Assembly (NCBI RefSeq): GCF_016925635.1
Contig: NZ_CP070490.1
Location: forward strand, 2,176,001 to 2,240,000
DNA: 64,000 nucleotides
Reading direction: 5' to 3'
Origin: Lysinibacillus fusiformis
GTDB taxonomy: Bacteria > Bacillota > Bacilli > Bacillales_A > Planococcaceae
In this document: one piece after another, positions 40,885 to 49,599 of the stretch
Layout of the letters: every line of letters begins with the position of its first letter
Numbering within the stretch: position 1 is the stretch's first letter
The notes under the pieces: model-generated
What the model was told of the DNA's origin: nothing
Seen by the model: the letters and a program-made list of their open reading frames with translations, nothing else
Databases searched by the model: none
Made by a program: the position numbers and the translations under genes

Positions 40885-41436
40885 ATGAAAAAACTAAGTT
40901 TAATTGGCCTTTCATTACTATTTTTTGTTGCTGGTTGTAGTTTTTTTGATAAGAAAGAAGAAAAGGTAACGGTAAATGCGTCGTCCCCTTTAACAGCTAC
41001 TGCAAAAGTGATTGGTGCTAATAATGAAAGCTATGGGAATGCATATTTTCAAGAAGAAGATAATGGCGTTATGATGACGCTCGCGTTAACAGGCTTACCA
41101 CCAGGCACACATGGTATCCATATTCATGAAGTAGGAAAATGTGAACCACCTAAATTTGAATCGGCAGGTGCCCATTTTAATCCAACAAAAAAGGAACATG
41201 GTAAATTAAATCCTAATGGCTATCATTTAGGGGACTTACCAAATTTGGAGATTGGTGACGATGGCAATGTGGATCTTAATTTTTTAGCTGAGGGATTAAC
41301 TTTACAAAAAGATCAACCTAATTCTTTATTAGATAGTGATGGAAGTGCCATTGTTATTCATGAATCAGCGGATGACTATAAAACAGATCCTGCTGGTAAT
41401 TCTGGTGCGAGAATAGCTTGCGGTGCCATTCAATAG
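40885..41436 (+). CDS. Cu/Zn superoxide dismutase-like lipoprotein, YojM-like
   Basis: 183 residues from the ATG at 40885 (RBS gaggaggt). Signal with lipobox VAGC near residue 15. Cu/Zn-SOD fold with all expected metal ligands visible: HIH in GIHIHEVGKC, AHFNP, EHG, GYHLGD and VIHES, plus the disulphide cysteines (VGKC and RIACGAI). B. subtilis YojM is recalled as lacking copper ligands, so this copy may be an active enzyme removing superoxide at the cell surface. Confidence 0.88.
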   Translation: MKKLSLIGLSLLFFVAGCSFFDKKEEKVTVNASSPLTATAKVIGANNESYGNAYFQEEDNGVMMTLALTGLPPGTHGIHIHEVGKCEPPKFESAGAHFNPTKKEHGKLNPNGYHLGDLPNLEIGDDGNVDLNFLAEGLTLQKDQPNSLLDSDGSAIVIHESADDYKTDPAGNSGARIACGAIQ

Positions 41437-41448
41437 AAAAAAATTTGA

Positions 41449-41484
41449 AACTGTATCTGAACGACATAAGATGCAGTTTTTTTG
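41449..41484 (+). terminator. Rho-independent terminator after the SOD gene
   Basis: Stem AACTGTATC / GATGCAGTT, then TTTTT. Confidence 0.75.
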
Positions 41485-41642
41485 TGCTGTTTTCAAAAAA
41501 ATGGAAAAATAATAAGGTTTGATCTAATTATGCGATAGGTTTTATATTTATAATGCATAATGTGTATAATTTATTGCATTTTGCTAAAATTCTATTGTAT
41601 AATTCTTTTATCAGAAAATTCAATTAAATAAGGAGTGGTAAA

Positions 41643-41786
41643 ATGGGTAAGTTGTTAAATTCAAAGTTTGAAACGTATTTAATGGATCAAGAGTTTGATT
41701 TACGTGAAGAGGAAGTGAAAAATGAGGAGCAAATGGTGAACATTCAGTATGAAGAGTATCCAGAAGGGTTTTTTACAAGTTTATAA
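41643..41786 (+). CDS. small acidic protein (47 aa)
   Basis: ATG with RBS aaggagtgg. Sequence MGKLLNSKFETYLMDQEFDL is followed by a run rich in Glu (REEEVKNEEQ) and an aromatic end. Soluble, no domain. A stem (GGGCTATGTT / TAGCATAGCCC) follows from 41,798. The RBS and hairpin on either side support a real, separate transcript. Function unknown. Confidence 0.6.
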   Translation: MGKLLNSKFETYLMDQEFDLREEEVKNEEQMVNIQYEEYPEGFFTSL

Positions 41787-41989
41787 TGAAAATTTGATGG
41801 GCTATGTTGAAAGTATACTAACTTTTAGCATAGCCCATTGTGTTTATACCTCTATTGATAAATGGCTTTTTCAGTGCATATGAATGTAATATATGATTTA
41901 AATAAGTGAATTAGGTCTGAAGACGTATGTACTTTTCTGAAAAAGATTCATGTATAATGGGAAACAAAAATGCGTATAGAGGTGTAGTT

Positions 41990-43099
41990 ATGTCGAAAGC
42001 TTTAACAGTAGAAGAAACGATTTATCAATGGTTTGATCATTTTCATCAATATCCCGAAGTAAGTTGGAAAGAGTTTGAGACTACTAAAAAAATTGCTTCC
42101 ATACTGGATGAATTGCATGTTAGTTATCGTTTATTAGGTGATATACCAGGATTAATAGCTGAAATTGGGACTGGTAATGAAATTGTTGCAGTACGTGCTG
42201 ATATTGATGCTTTATGGCAGGAAGTTGATGGGAAATGGCAAGCTAATCATTCGTGTGGACATGATGCGAATATCTCAATGGTTCTGGGTGCATTATTACT
42301 ACTAAAAGATCGCGCCTTCCAACATCGTGTTCGTTTCATCTTCCAACCTGCTGAAGAACTAGGAAATGGCGCATGTGCAACGTTTGATAGAGGAGCAGTT
42401 GATGGAGTATCACATTTATTTGGTGTTCATTTAAGACCGATAGAAGAACTACCTCTTGGCAAAGTTTCACCTGCGATTCATCATGGTGCTGCTTATTTTT
42501 TAGAGGGATCTATTCAAGGTATAGATGCCCATGGTGCTAGACCACATCAAGGTAAAAATGCCATTGATGTTATTATGGCCGTGCAGCAAATGCTACACAG
42601 CATTCATTTATCACCATTTGAGCCACATTCTGCTAAATTAACAAAAATTATTGCGGATGGTGGTAGTACAAATATTATTCCTGGTAATGCTAGTTTCTCT
42701 ATGGATGTTCGCGCACAACATAATCAACAACTTGAATTGCTGCGCAGTAAAATTGAATCTGGCTTGAAATCGATACAGCAACAATTTGAAATTGATATGA
42801 GTTGGAATTGGATAGATTTCACACCAGGTGCTGAAGTTTCCCCAACTGCTGCCAACATGGCAAAGAATTCCATTATTGAAGTTTTGGGGGAAGAGCATTT
42901 AGCAGATGAAATAACTACACCGGGTAGTGATGATTTCCATTTCTATACAGTTAAAAAGCCGGAATTAAAAGCAGCAATGATTGGAATTGGTGCAAATTTA
43001 ACACCAGGATTACACCACCCTAAAATGACATTTGATCGTAGTGCCTTAGTTGATGCTGCGAAAGTGCTTGCATGTGTATTAGAAAAAAAGCCTGAATAA
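41990..43099 (+). CDS. M20-family amidohydrolase / aminoacylase-like peptidase
   Basis: 369 residues from the ATG at 41990 (RBS aggtg; an in-frame ATG at 41927 lacks one). M20D metal site: HQYPEVSWKEFETT, VRADIDALW, NHSCGHDANISM, QPAEELGNGA and a late GLHHPKM. The bacterial exosortase-free dimerisation lid is present in the middle (IDAHGARPHQGKNAIDVI). It hydrolyses N-acyl or N-carbamoyl amino acids or small peptides in the cytoplasm. It lies beside an antiporter, an enolase-superfamily epimerase and a GNAT, suggesting a deacylation step in amino-acid use. Confidence 0.85.
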   Translation: MSKALTVEETIYQWFDHFHQYPEVSWKEFETTKKIASILDELHVSYRLLGDIPGLIAEIGTGNEIVAVRADIDALWQEVDGKWQANHSCGHDANISMVLGALLLLKDRAFQHRVRFIFQPAEELGNGACATFDRGAVDGVSHLFGVHLRPIEELPLGKVSPAIHHGAAYFLEGSIQGIDAHGARPHQGKNAIDVIMAVQQMLHSIHLSPFEPHSAKLTKIIADGGSTNIIPGNASFSMDVRAQHNQQLELLRSKIESGLKSIQQQFEIDMSWNWIDFTPGAEVSPTAANMAKNSIIEVLGEEHLADEITTPGSDDFHFYTVKKPELKAAMIGIGANLTPGLHHPKMTFDRSALVDAAKVLACVLEKKPE

Positions 43100-43106
43100 A
43101 AAAATT

Positions 43107-43156
43107 TTAAAAGCTATATGAAAAAATGTAACTATTTTTTCATATAGCTTTTTTGC
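43107..43156 (+). terminator. Rho-independent terminator after the amidohydrolase gene
   Basis: Long stem AAAGCTATATGAAAAAAT / ATTTTTTCATATAGCTTT with T-run. Confidence 0.88.
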
Positions 43157-43214
43157 ATGAACACTTTTAATAATGTATGGATATTCAAGGGTTTGCATTG
43201 TTTTTAATTGCTAC

Positions 43215-43230
43215 TTGAAAGCGTTTTATT
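43215..43230. promoter_or_regulatory. near-consensus CcpA (cre) site
   Basis: TTGAAAGCGTTTTATT matches WTGNAANCGNWWNCAW except for the CA pair. It lies about 150 bp before the antiporter gene and may bring carbon catabolite control. Weak evidence. Confidence 0.3.
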
Positions 43231-43377
43231 ACGCTAAAATAAAGGGATTTGCTAGGGAGGCATAAATTTTTTGCGTTGACTTTTAATTTTTTGAATATTA
43301 AGCTAAAAAACGTAAAAAATTATTTGCGTCTTGAAAAAACCGATAAGGGATTTGGTGCAAAAAAAGGGGATGGAAAA

Positions 43378-44826
43378 ATGAAAAAGGATATTAATGCGGG
43401 CTGGGCACTACTAACTTTTGCAATTATGATTATTACTATGTTGATTACAGTAGTTGTTTTAGAGCAAAGTCCTCACGTACCTCTTCTTGTTGGCACAACT
43501 GTAGCAGCAATTGTTGCCAAAATGCATGGATATAAATGGGCAGAAATTGAAGAGATGATGTATAAAGGGATACGTCTGGCATTACCTGCCATTGTTATTA
43601 TTATTTTAGTAGGTTTGACAATTGGGGCATGGATTGGCGGCGGTGTCGTAGCAACAATGATTTTCTACGGTCTAAAGTTAATTTCTCCAGCGTGGTTTCT
43701 AGTGACAATCATGCTGTTATGTTCAATCGTGTCATTAGCTATTGGTAGTTCATGGTCTACAATGGCGACAATTGGTGTCGCAGGTATGGGTATTGGTTTA
43801 AGTATGGGTATTCCAGCGGCTATGATTGCTGGTGCTGTTATTTCGGGTTCATACTTTGGAGATAAGATGTCACCCCTATCAGATACAACGAATCTAGCGG
43901 CAGGATTAACAGGTACTAATTTATTTGATCATATAAAGCATATGCTTTATACAACAATTCCAGCGTTGATTATTTCACTTGTTGTTTTTGGATTTTTGGG
44001 TAGAAAATTTGCAGAAGTTTCAATGCAATCTGAAGAAATTTTAACAACTTTAAAAGTGATGGAAGAAAGCTTTGTTATTTCTCCTTTACTATTACTAGTT
44101 CCAGTCGGAGTTATTGTATTAGTAGCTAAGAAAGTGCCAGCAATTCCAGCTTTAATTATAGGGATTGTTTCAGGTTTCTTACTACAAATTTTTGTACAAG
44201 GTGGTTCAGCAGCTAGTGCAGTACATGCATTACAGGCTGGCTTTGAAATCTCTACAGGTAATCAAATGGTAGACGAGCTATTTAACCGCGGTGGTTTAGA
44301 TTCTATGATGAATACGGTTTCAATGACGATTGTAGCGATGACATTTGGTGGTATTTTAGAGTATTCAGGAATGTTAAAGGCATTAATGAATGTAATTGTG
44401 AAGTTTGCCAAATCTACAGGAAGTCTTATTGCTTCAACGATTGCAGCTTGTGTAACGACTAACGCAACATGTTCTGAGCAATATATTTCAATTGTTGTTC
44501 CTTCACGTATGTTCGCAGGTGTCTATCAACAACGTGGTTTACATTCTAAAAATCTATCACGTGCATTAGAGGATGGGGGAACATTAACATCTGTTTTCTT
44601 CCCTTGGAATACTTGTGGTGTGTTTATTTTAGCAACGCTAGGTGTAGGTGCTATGGAATATGCGCCATATGCAATCCTTAATTTTGTAGTACCGATTATA
44701 TCTATTATTTATGGCTATATTGGATTTGCCATTGTGAAATTAACACCAGAAGAAATAGCAGAAGCTGAGAAGCGTAAAAAGGCGCTAGAAGCAGAAAATA
44801 CGGATAATATGGTAATTGCTGACTAA
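43378..44826 (+). CDS. NhaC-family Na+/H+ (or metabolite) antiporter
   Basis: 482 residues from the ATG at 43378 (RBS gggg-atgg). About twelve hydrophobic segments. NhaC-like text: GLTIGAWIGGGVVATMIFYG, SLAIGSSWSTMATIGVAG, SGSYFGDKMSPLSDTTNLAAG and the C-terminal ATNATCSEQYISIVVPSRMF with PWNTCGVFI. Related proteins exchange protons or sodium for malate, lactate or amino acids. Between an amidohydrolase and an epimerase, uptake of their substrate is plausible. Ends at a strong terminator. Confidence 0.85.
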   Translation: MKKDINAGWALLTFAIMIITMLITVVVLEQSPHVPLLVGTTVAAIVAKMHGYKWAEIEEMMYKGIRLALPAIVIIILVGLTIGAWIGGGVVATMIFYGLKLISPAWFLVTIMLLCSIVSLAIGSSWSTMATIGVAGMGIGLSMGIPAAMIAGAVISGSYFGDKMSPLSDTTNLAAGLTGTNLFDHIKHMLYTTIPALIISLVVFGFLGRKFAEVSMQSEEILTTLKVMEESFVISPLLLLVPVGVIVLVAKKVPAIPALIIGIVSGFLLQIFVQGGSAASAVHALQAGFEISTGNQMVDELFNRGGLDSMMNTVSMTIVAMTFGGILEYSGMLKALMNVIVKFAKSTGSLIASTIAACVTTNATCSEQYISIVVPSRMFAGVYQQRGLHSKNLSRALEDGGTLTSVFFPWNTCGVFILATLGVGAMEYAPYAILNFVVPIISIIYGYIGFAIVKLTPEEIAEAEKRKKALEAENTDNMVIAD

Positions 44827-44831
44827 AATAA

Positions 44832-44873
44832 AAATTCTCGTAGATCCATGTGTATCTACGAGAATTCTTTTAT
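44832..44873. terminator. bidirectional terminator
   Basis: Stem AAATTCTCGTAGAT / ATCTACGAGAATT with T-run on both sides, between convergent genes. Confidence 0.85.
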
Positions 44874-44881
44874 AGGGCAGC

Positions 44882-46123
44882 TTAGTAGGTTGCAAAATTC
44901 AATTGATAAATTTTACGAGGACGTCCTTGTTGATGGGTCATTTCTTCGCCCACAATTTTTACATAACCATTATCAACTAATTTTTTAATAATACGCTCTG
45001 TAGTACGTCGTGTTACTTGGAGGTATTCAGAAAGATTTTGAGATGTAAATTGAGCTGATTGTCGTTCATTGCTAAAATTAATTAATTTAGAAATATTTAA
45101 TGGACTTAAACTTGTGAGCTTCGCCATTTGTAAAATATAAGGATCATCTGTTTTTAAAGAAACTTTACCTTCTGTATTGGGGAAAGGTCCTAATAAATTT
45201 TTATGTTCATCAAGAATATAAATCTCGAACGGTTTAGTAAATGTTAAAGCATGCTGAGCATTTTGTGTGGCTTCTAAAATGGAATAACCATAGCCGAATG
45301 CTAACTTAAATGGTTGTTCAACTTGCTGTATTAGCTGCTCTAAGTTTTCCTTTTCTAGGGCGTTTTGGAGATGTCCAGCCGTTGTATATAACTCATAGGA
45401 ATGCGCTGAAATTTGCTTATAAGTTGAAAAGGTAGCTTTCACAATTTGATTTAAAACAGTTGATTCAATTGAAGAATCTTTAGGGATTTCTAATAGTCCC
45501 ACTACAGCCTTAAAAGATTCTGATTTCGTTAATAATGATTTGGATTTTGTTTCTTCAAGACATTGAATAATAGACTTGGTAGCATCTAACATACGCATTG
45601 CTGGTATTTGAAGTGCTTGTAATTTGTCAAATACACTATGAATACTTGTAATGACAAAATCAATACTTTTAGAATTCCACAAGGCGATATGGCGTTTTAA
45701 GATATTCTCAGTTGGTTCAGTAATCGAAATATGCTGAACATGAGGTTTTTGACCATGATATTCTATTTCTGCTAAAACATGATCAACGAATGCGGGATTC
45801 ATTACATCAATGGATATCCTGTCGATCGCTACAGCATGCTTGGCTACTAGTGATAACAGTGTTGTAGTAATGGTTGTTTCATCTTGTTTAATATAATTCC
45901 AAGGTATTGGTATCTCTGAAAGTAATGATTGAGTGTGCAAATAAGGTAATGTTCCTCCGAATAATATTGCATCACATGGTTTTATTTGCTTCATTAAAGT
46001 AGGTGCTTCAGAGGGGTGGCTGTAAAGATAAAATTCTAATTGAATATCAGCTATGTTTTGTGCGATACTAATAATACGAGTCATAAATGCTTTTGAACAA
46101 ATAATCGCTATTTTGGTAGACAT
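44882..46123 (-). CDS. transcriptional regulator with C-terminal HTH, divergent from the epimerase gene
   Basis: 413 residues from the second of two ATGs (46123), which has the better RBS spacing. The N-terminal 180 residues resemble a PrpR-like sensor (KIAIICSKAFMTRIISIAQ, KPCDAILFGGTLPYL). The C-terminal 70 residues are a winged HTH (TSQNLSEYLQVTRRTTERIIKKLVDNGYVKIVGEE, then GRPRKIYQL). It is divergent from the epimerase-GNAT operon; three TTAGCGAC repeats between them are its likely binding site. The effector is unknown, perhaps an amino-acid derivative. Confidence 0.72.
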   Translation of the reverse strand: MSTKIAIICSKAFMTRIISIAQNIADIQLEFYLYSHPSEAPTLMKQIKPCDAILFGGTLPYLHTQSLLSEIPIPWNYIKQDETTITTTLLSLVAKHAVAIDRISIDVMNPAFVDHVLAEIEYHGQKPHVQHISITEPTENILKRHIALWNSKSIDFVITSIHSVFDKLQALQIPAMRMLDATKSIIQCLEETKSKSLLTKSESFKAVVGLLEIPKDSSIESTVLNQIVKATFSTYKQISAHSYELYTTAGHLQNALEKENLEQLIQQVEQPFKLAFGYGYSILEATQNAQHALTFTKPFEIYILDEHKNLLGPFPNTEGKVSLKTDDPYILQMAKLTSLSPLNISKLINFSNERQSAQFTSQNLSEYLQVTRRTTERIIKKLVDNGYVKIVGEEMTHQQGRPRKIYQLNFATY

Positions 46124-46155
46124 GGGCATCGATCCTTTTCTATTTTTTTAAACAT

Positions 46156-46186
46156 TTAGCGACGTATTAGCGACAACTTTAACGAC
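46156..46186. promoter_or_regulatory. triple direct-repeat operator
   Basis: TTAGCGAC at 46156 and 46167, and TTAACGAC at 46179: three helically phased copies (11 and 12 bp) between divergent genes, 18 bp before the epimerase start codon. Confidence 0.65.
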
Positions 46187-46203
46187 TAAGGAGACTGATT
46201 ACG

Positions 46204-47316
46204 ATGAAAATTAAACAAGTAGAAATTTTTGCTATACATTTACCGCTAATTGATCCATTCATCATTAGTTATGCTACATATGATACAATGCCTTCCATTA
46301 TTTTAAAAGTAACTACCGATACAGGTATTGTGGGGTATGGTGAAGCAGTTCCTGATGAACATGTAACAGGTGAGTCATGGGAAAGCACATATGCTGTGTT
46401 AAAACATCAACTTGTCCCGGCGGTTATTGGAGAAAATCCAATGGCCTTTGAAAAACTGCACGATAAAATGAATAAAGTTGTGAAAGATGTACCAGCAGCA
46501 AAAGCAGCTATCGATATTGCTTGCTTCGATATTGCTGGGAAAGCGTTAGGGGTTCCTGTATACCAACTTTTAGGTGGACGTTATCATGAAAAATTCCCAA
46601 TCACACATGTACTCAGTATTGGAACACCTGAAGCAATGGCAGAAGAGGCAGCAAATCGAGTAGAAATGGGCTATCGTTCGTTTAAAATGAAGGTAGGTAC
46701 AGAGGTTATTCGTGATGTTGCCCGTATTAAAGCGGTACGTGAGCGAGTAGGTGAAAACATTGCCATTCGAGTTGATGTAAATCAAGGATGGGGTAATGCA
46801 GCCACTACGTTACAAGGCTTACGTGCCATGAAAGAATTAAATATCGATTGGTTAGAGCAACCTGTTGATAGCGAAGACATTGATGGAATGGTGGAAATTA
46901 AATCAAAGTCTGATGTAGCATTAATGATTGATGAAGGACTACGAGGTGTACGTGAAATGCGTGAAATTATAGCTAAGCGTGCAGCAGATAAAGTAAATAT
47001 TAAATTAATGAAGTGTGGAGGCATCTATCCTGCTATGAAGCTTGCTGTTATGGCGGAAATGGCAGGTATTGAATGTCAAGTTGGTTCCATGGTAGAGTCG
47101 TCAGTTGGTTCTGCTGCTGGTTTCCATGTAGCATTCTCTAAGAAGATTATGACGAGTGTAGAACTAACGGGTCCATTAAAATTCTCAAAAGATGTTGGGA
47201 ACTTACACTATGACGTACCATTTATTTGCTTAAATGAAAAACCAGGATTAGGTGTAGATGTAGATGAAGATGTAATCCAGGAATTATGTAAGTTTTCAAC
47301 TGTTGTCACAGCCTAA
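46204..47316 (+). CDS. enolase-superfamily epimerase/racemase (MLE subgroup)
   Basis: 370 residues, RBS aaggag. N-terminal capping domain, then a TIM barrel with the MLE-subgroup catalytic set: K-x-K in GYRSFKMKVG, metal ligands in IRVDVNQGW, WLEQPV and LMIDEGLRG, and the second Lys in VNIKLMKCGG. This set serves dipeptide epimerases, N-succinylamino-acid racemases and cycloisomerases; specificity cannot be read by eye. The GNAT gene 11 nt downstream and the M20 deacylase nearby favour racemisation of N-acyl amino acids or dipeptide epimerisation. Confidence 0.85.
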   Translation: MKIKQVEIFAIHLPLIDPFIISYATYDTMPSIILKVTTDTGIVGYGEAVPDEHVTGESWESTYAVLKHQLVPAVIGENPMAFEKLHDKMNKVVKDVPAAKAAIDIACFDIAGKALGVPVYQLLGGRYHEKFPITHVLSIGTPEAMAEEAANRVEMGYRSFKMKVGTEVIRDVARIKAVRERVGENIAIRVDVNQGWGNAATTLQGLRAMKELNIDWLEQPVDSEDIDGMVEIKSKSDVALMIDEGLRGVREMREIIAKRAADKVNIKLMKCGGIYPAMKLAVMAEMAGIECQVGSMVESSVGSAAGFHVAFSKKIMTSVELTGPLKFSKDVGNLHYDVPFICLNEKPGLGVDVDEDVIQELCKFSTVVTA

Positions 47317-47327
47317 GGAGGCGCAAT

Positions 47328-48011
47328 ATGGAAATTATCTATGATGGTATGCTTGGTGAGACACCGTTTTTTGTCATCAAATTAACGCCCCAGCATTTAC
47401 AGCAAATCGAGGGGCTACAAGTTGAGGTTTATGAAGCATTAGCAGACCAAAGTATCCTACAACCCTTGAGCACAGAGGAATTTGAATATATTTTAACTGG
47501 TCATGGAATGATGATAGGTGCTTATGTAGGGGAAGAATTGATTGCCTTTCGTGCACTGTTAAATCCGCCTATTGATGAAGAACATCTTGGTTATGATTGT
47601 GGAATTGCAGAAAACGAATTTCACCGTGTTTTATATCAGGAAATATCGAATGTTTCACCGAAATATCGAGGTTACGGATTACAGAGAACATTAGCTACAG
47701 TAGTGATGGAAAATATCGATTTAGAAAAATACGATTATGTTTGCTCCACTGTAAAGCCATATAATATTCCGAGCTTAAAGGATAAATTCTCGCAAGATCT
47801 CGTTATTAAAGGCTTGAAAATTAAATATGTAGATAAGCTTCGTTATATCTTCTATAAAGACCTAAGGCAAGAGATGCCCTCCATCTTCACTGAAAAACAA
47901 GTGATATCAATGGGAGACACGACTGCGCAACAGCAACTTTTAAAACAAGGTTTCCTTGGCACGACTATGTACGAAGAAAACAACGATTGGTTTGTTGTAT
48001 ACGAAAAATAA
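47328..48011 (+). CDS. GNAT-family N-acetyltransferase-like protein
   Basis: 227 residues, RBS aaggagg. Acyl-CoA binding region VSPKYRGYGLQRTLATVVMEN near residue 105 (R/Q-x-x-G-x-G/L type) and a preceding MMIGAYVGEELIAFRALL strand. A C-terminal extension of about 70 residues is unusual for the family. Cotranscribed with the epimerase. It may acylate an amino acid to make the epimerase substrate. Confidence 0.75.
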   Translation: MEIIYDGMLGETPFFVIKLTPQHLQQIEGLQVEVYEALADQSILQPLSTEEFEYILTGHGMMIGAYVGEELIAFRALLNPPIDEEHLGYDCGIAENEFHRVLYQEISNVSPKYRGYGLQRTLATVVMENIDLEKYDYVCSTVKPYNIPSLKDKFSQDLVIKGLKIKYVDKLRYIFYKDLRQEMPSIFTEKQVISMGDTTAQQQLLKQGFLGTTMYEENNDWFVVYEK

Positions 48012-48016
48012 AGCAT

Positions 48017-48064
48017 AAAGCCTTACCCTTTCACATGAATTTGTGGAGAGTAAGGCTTTTTTAT
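48017..48064 (+). terminator. Rho-independent terminator after the GNAT gene
   Basis: Stem AAAGCCTTAC / GTAAGGCTTT and T-run. Confidence 0.8.
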
Positions 48065-48073
48065 AGGGTTCTA

Positions 48074-48784
48074 TTATTTCTTCATTGGACAAAAACCACA
48101 AGCCATTAAACCTGGGATATCTTTAGAGAAACAGCATGATTTTCTTACAGGAACATTGACTAAATTAGTCGGACTAAGGCCACCTGTATATTGTGCCCAC
48201 CAAGATTTATTGGAGAAGCGTGCCCATGTTTTAGGATCTTCTAAAGCTTCAATATCCTCCATGGCTTGATCGGCTAAGCCAGGATTAGATAATAATATAT
48301 GATAATGCCATAGCAAATAACCAAAGAAATTTTCCCAAATGGTAAGAGGGGAGATGGATGTTACTTTACGAAGCTGTTGGACAATGATATGGCCATCGTA
48401 AAGAATTTTTTCAATAACAGCTTGACGTTCATCTTCATCAACGTAGCGCCAGTCATTAGGGTTAGCGAACATGGCAACAGTAAAGCTGTTAAATTCCTTT
48501 GCAGCATCAAAACGCAATTCAAGCGGTTTACCATCCCATACTTCGTCATAAGCGGCAAGCATATAAAACTGCATAGCAAAAAACATACCATAGCGGCGTG
48601 CAAAGTGAGAAATAGCGGCCGTTTCTGTTGCTGCATCTGTTATACCCATCATGAGGTTTAAAAAATCAGGATGGTAAAAGTCTTTATGTATATCAGCTAA
48701 GGTAAATAAAGTTCGCTTAGGTTCAGTTGTATAAATACTATATGAGTTTAATTGTTGAACTTGATCCATTGTTAAAGCTGGCAT
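48074..48784 (-). CDS. FhuF-like ferric-siderophore reductase-type protein
   Basis: 236 residues from the inner ATG at 48784, which fits the RBS agagg better than the ATG at 48790. The C-terminus carries CCFSKDIPGLMACGFCPM, the Cys-Cys...Cys-x2-Cys [2Fe-2S] motif of FhuF-type proteins. The N-terminal helical domain matches FhuF/IucA-like size. It could reduce iron in siderophores in the cytoplasm. No Fur box was found in its own upstream region, but two iron-related promoters lie in the window. Confidence 0.75.
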   Translation of the reverse strand: MPALTMDQVQQLNSYSIYTTEPKRTLFTLADIHKDFYHPDFLNLMMGITDAATETAAISHFARRYGMFFAMQFYMLAAYDEVWDGKPLELRFDAAKEFNSFTVAMFANPNDWRYVDEDERQAVIEKILYDGHIIVQQLRKVTSISPLTIWENFFGYLLWHYHILLSNPGLADQAMEDIEALEDPKTWARFSNKSWWAQYTGGLSPTNLVNVPVRKSCCFSKDIPGLMACGFCPMKK

Positions 48785-48903
48785 GGTCATCCTCTTTTCC
48801 TTTGAACTTCTGTTAATTTCATTATAAAGTAATCATTTTTGCTTCACAAATGGAATATCATGTAGTAAAATACATTAAACATATCTGAAAGGTAGGTTTT
48901 AGG

Positions 48904-49335
48904 ATGTCACTGCTTCATACAATTCCAAGGCCACTAATTAGACTGAACCAGTGGACTATTCTTTTAAGTGTTATTTTATCATGGATAACAGGGTTGACAT
49001 GGATATTGGTTATACCACTAGCTGCAAATTTACTAGGTATTTTATGTAACTATAACCCAATACTTCGTGTAGGGAAGCTCTTTTTAACAAAGCCCCCATC
49101 AGCGTATATACCAGAGGATGCTCAGCAACAAAAATTTAATTCCAGTATTGCCAGCCTTTGTTTAGCAGCGGGTCTATTAGGTTATCTATTACATTGGCAG
49201 GTTGTTGGTCATATCTTTACTGGCATGGTTGCTATTGCATCTTCCATCGCAATAGCAGGCTTTTGTATAGGCTGTTTTCTCCATTTTCAGTTGAAGCAAT
49301 GGCAGTACCGACGCTCATTAAAAAAATCTTTTTAA
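48904..49335 (+). CDS. DUF4395-type membrane protein
   Basis: 143 residues, RBS aggtagg-ttttagg. Opening TIPRPLIRLNQWTILLSVILSW with four hydrophobic segments, and GFCIGCFLHFQLKQWQYRR near the end including two Cys. This looks like DUF4395 proteins, often linked to thiol redox (thiosulphate sulphurtransferase or thioredoxin) systems. Function unknown. Confidence 0.7.
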   Translation: MSLLHTIPRPLIRLNQWTILLSVILSWITGLTWILVIPLAANLLGILCNYNPILRVGKLFLTKPPSAYIPEDAQQQKFNSSIASLCLAAGLLGYLLHWQVVGHIFTGMVAIASSIAIAGFCIGCFLHFQLKQWQYRRSLKKSF

Positions 49336-49374
49336 AAAAGTAAAAAAATTATTAGATTATGATTGACATTTTAA

Positions 49375-49402
49375 TTGATAATGATTATCATTATCGTATA
49401 AA
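49375..49402 (+). promoter_or_regulatory. Fur box overlapping a promoter with no gene behind it
   Basis: GATAATGATTATCATTATC (49377-49395) is laid over -35 TTGATA (49375-49380) and -10 TATAAA (49397-49402), spacing 16. It copies the arrangement at 4093-4120 upstream of the ferredoxin reductase gene. Confidence 0.85.
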
Positions 49403-49407
49403 GATTA

Positions 49408-49566
49408 TTCCTCCTCTACAATACAGTGTAGAGAGGATGAACTTTAGCTACTTTTCTCCAGAAGTTTGCTAGTTCATGATTACGCTCCTAAAACCCCCCT
49501 CATTTTTTGGGAACGTGAAAATCTCAGACGACTCATTCTAATTTTAGAATAGAGTCGTCTTTTTTG
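49408..49566 (+). ncRNA. candidate Fur-regulated small RNA (FsrA-like in context)
   Basis: From the Fur-controlled promoter to a strong terminator (stem AGACGACTC / GAGTCGTCT at 49526-49560, then six T) there are about 160 nt without a credible gene. Predicted folds: CCTCTACA / TGTAGAGAGG at the 5' end, ATGAACT / AGTTCAT at 49437-49478, then an unpaired C-rich patch ACCCCCCTC near 49,493. B. subtilis FsrA, the iron-sparing sRNA, is also Fur-repressed and acts by C-rich patches. Orthology is inferred from context, not alignment. Confidence 0.65.
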
Positions 49567-49599
49567 TGCTAGCTAAAAAACAGCCCATAAAATGAGCTG

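Noticed and set aside
49437-49472. 11-codon peptide MNFSYFSPEVC in the Fur-controlled transcript
   Set aside because: The purine run abuts the ATG with no spacing and the frame is part of a hairpin; sRNA reading preferred, though not excluded.
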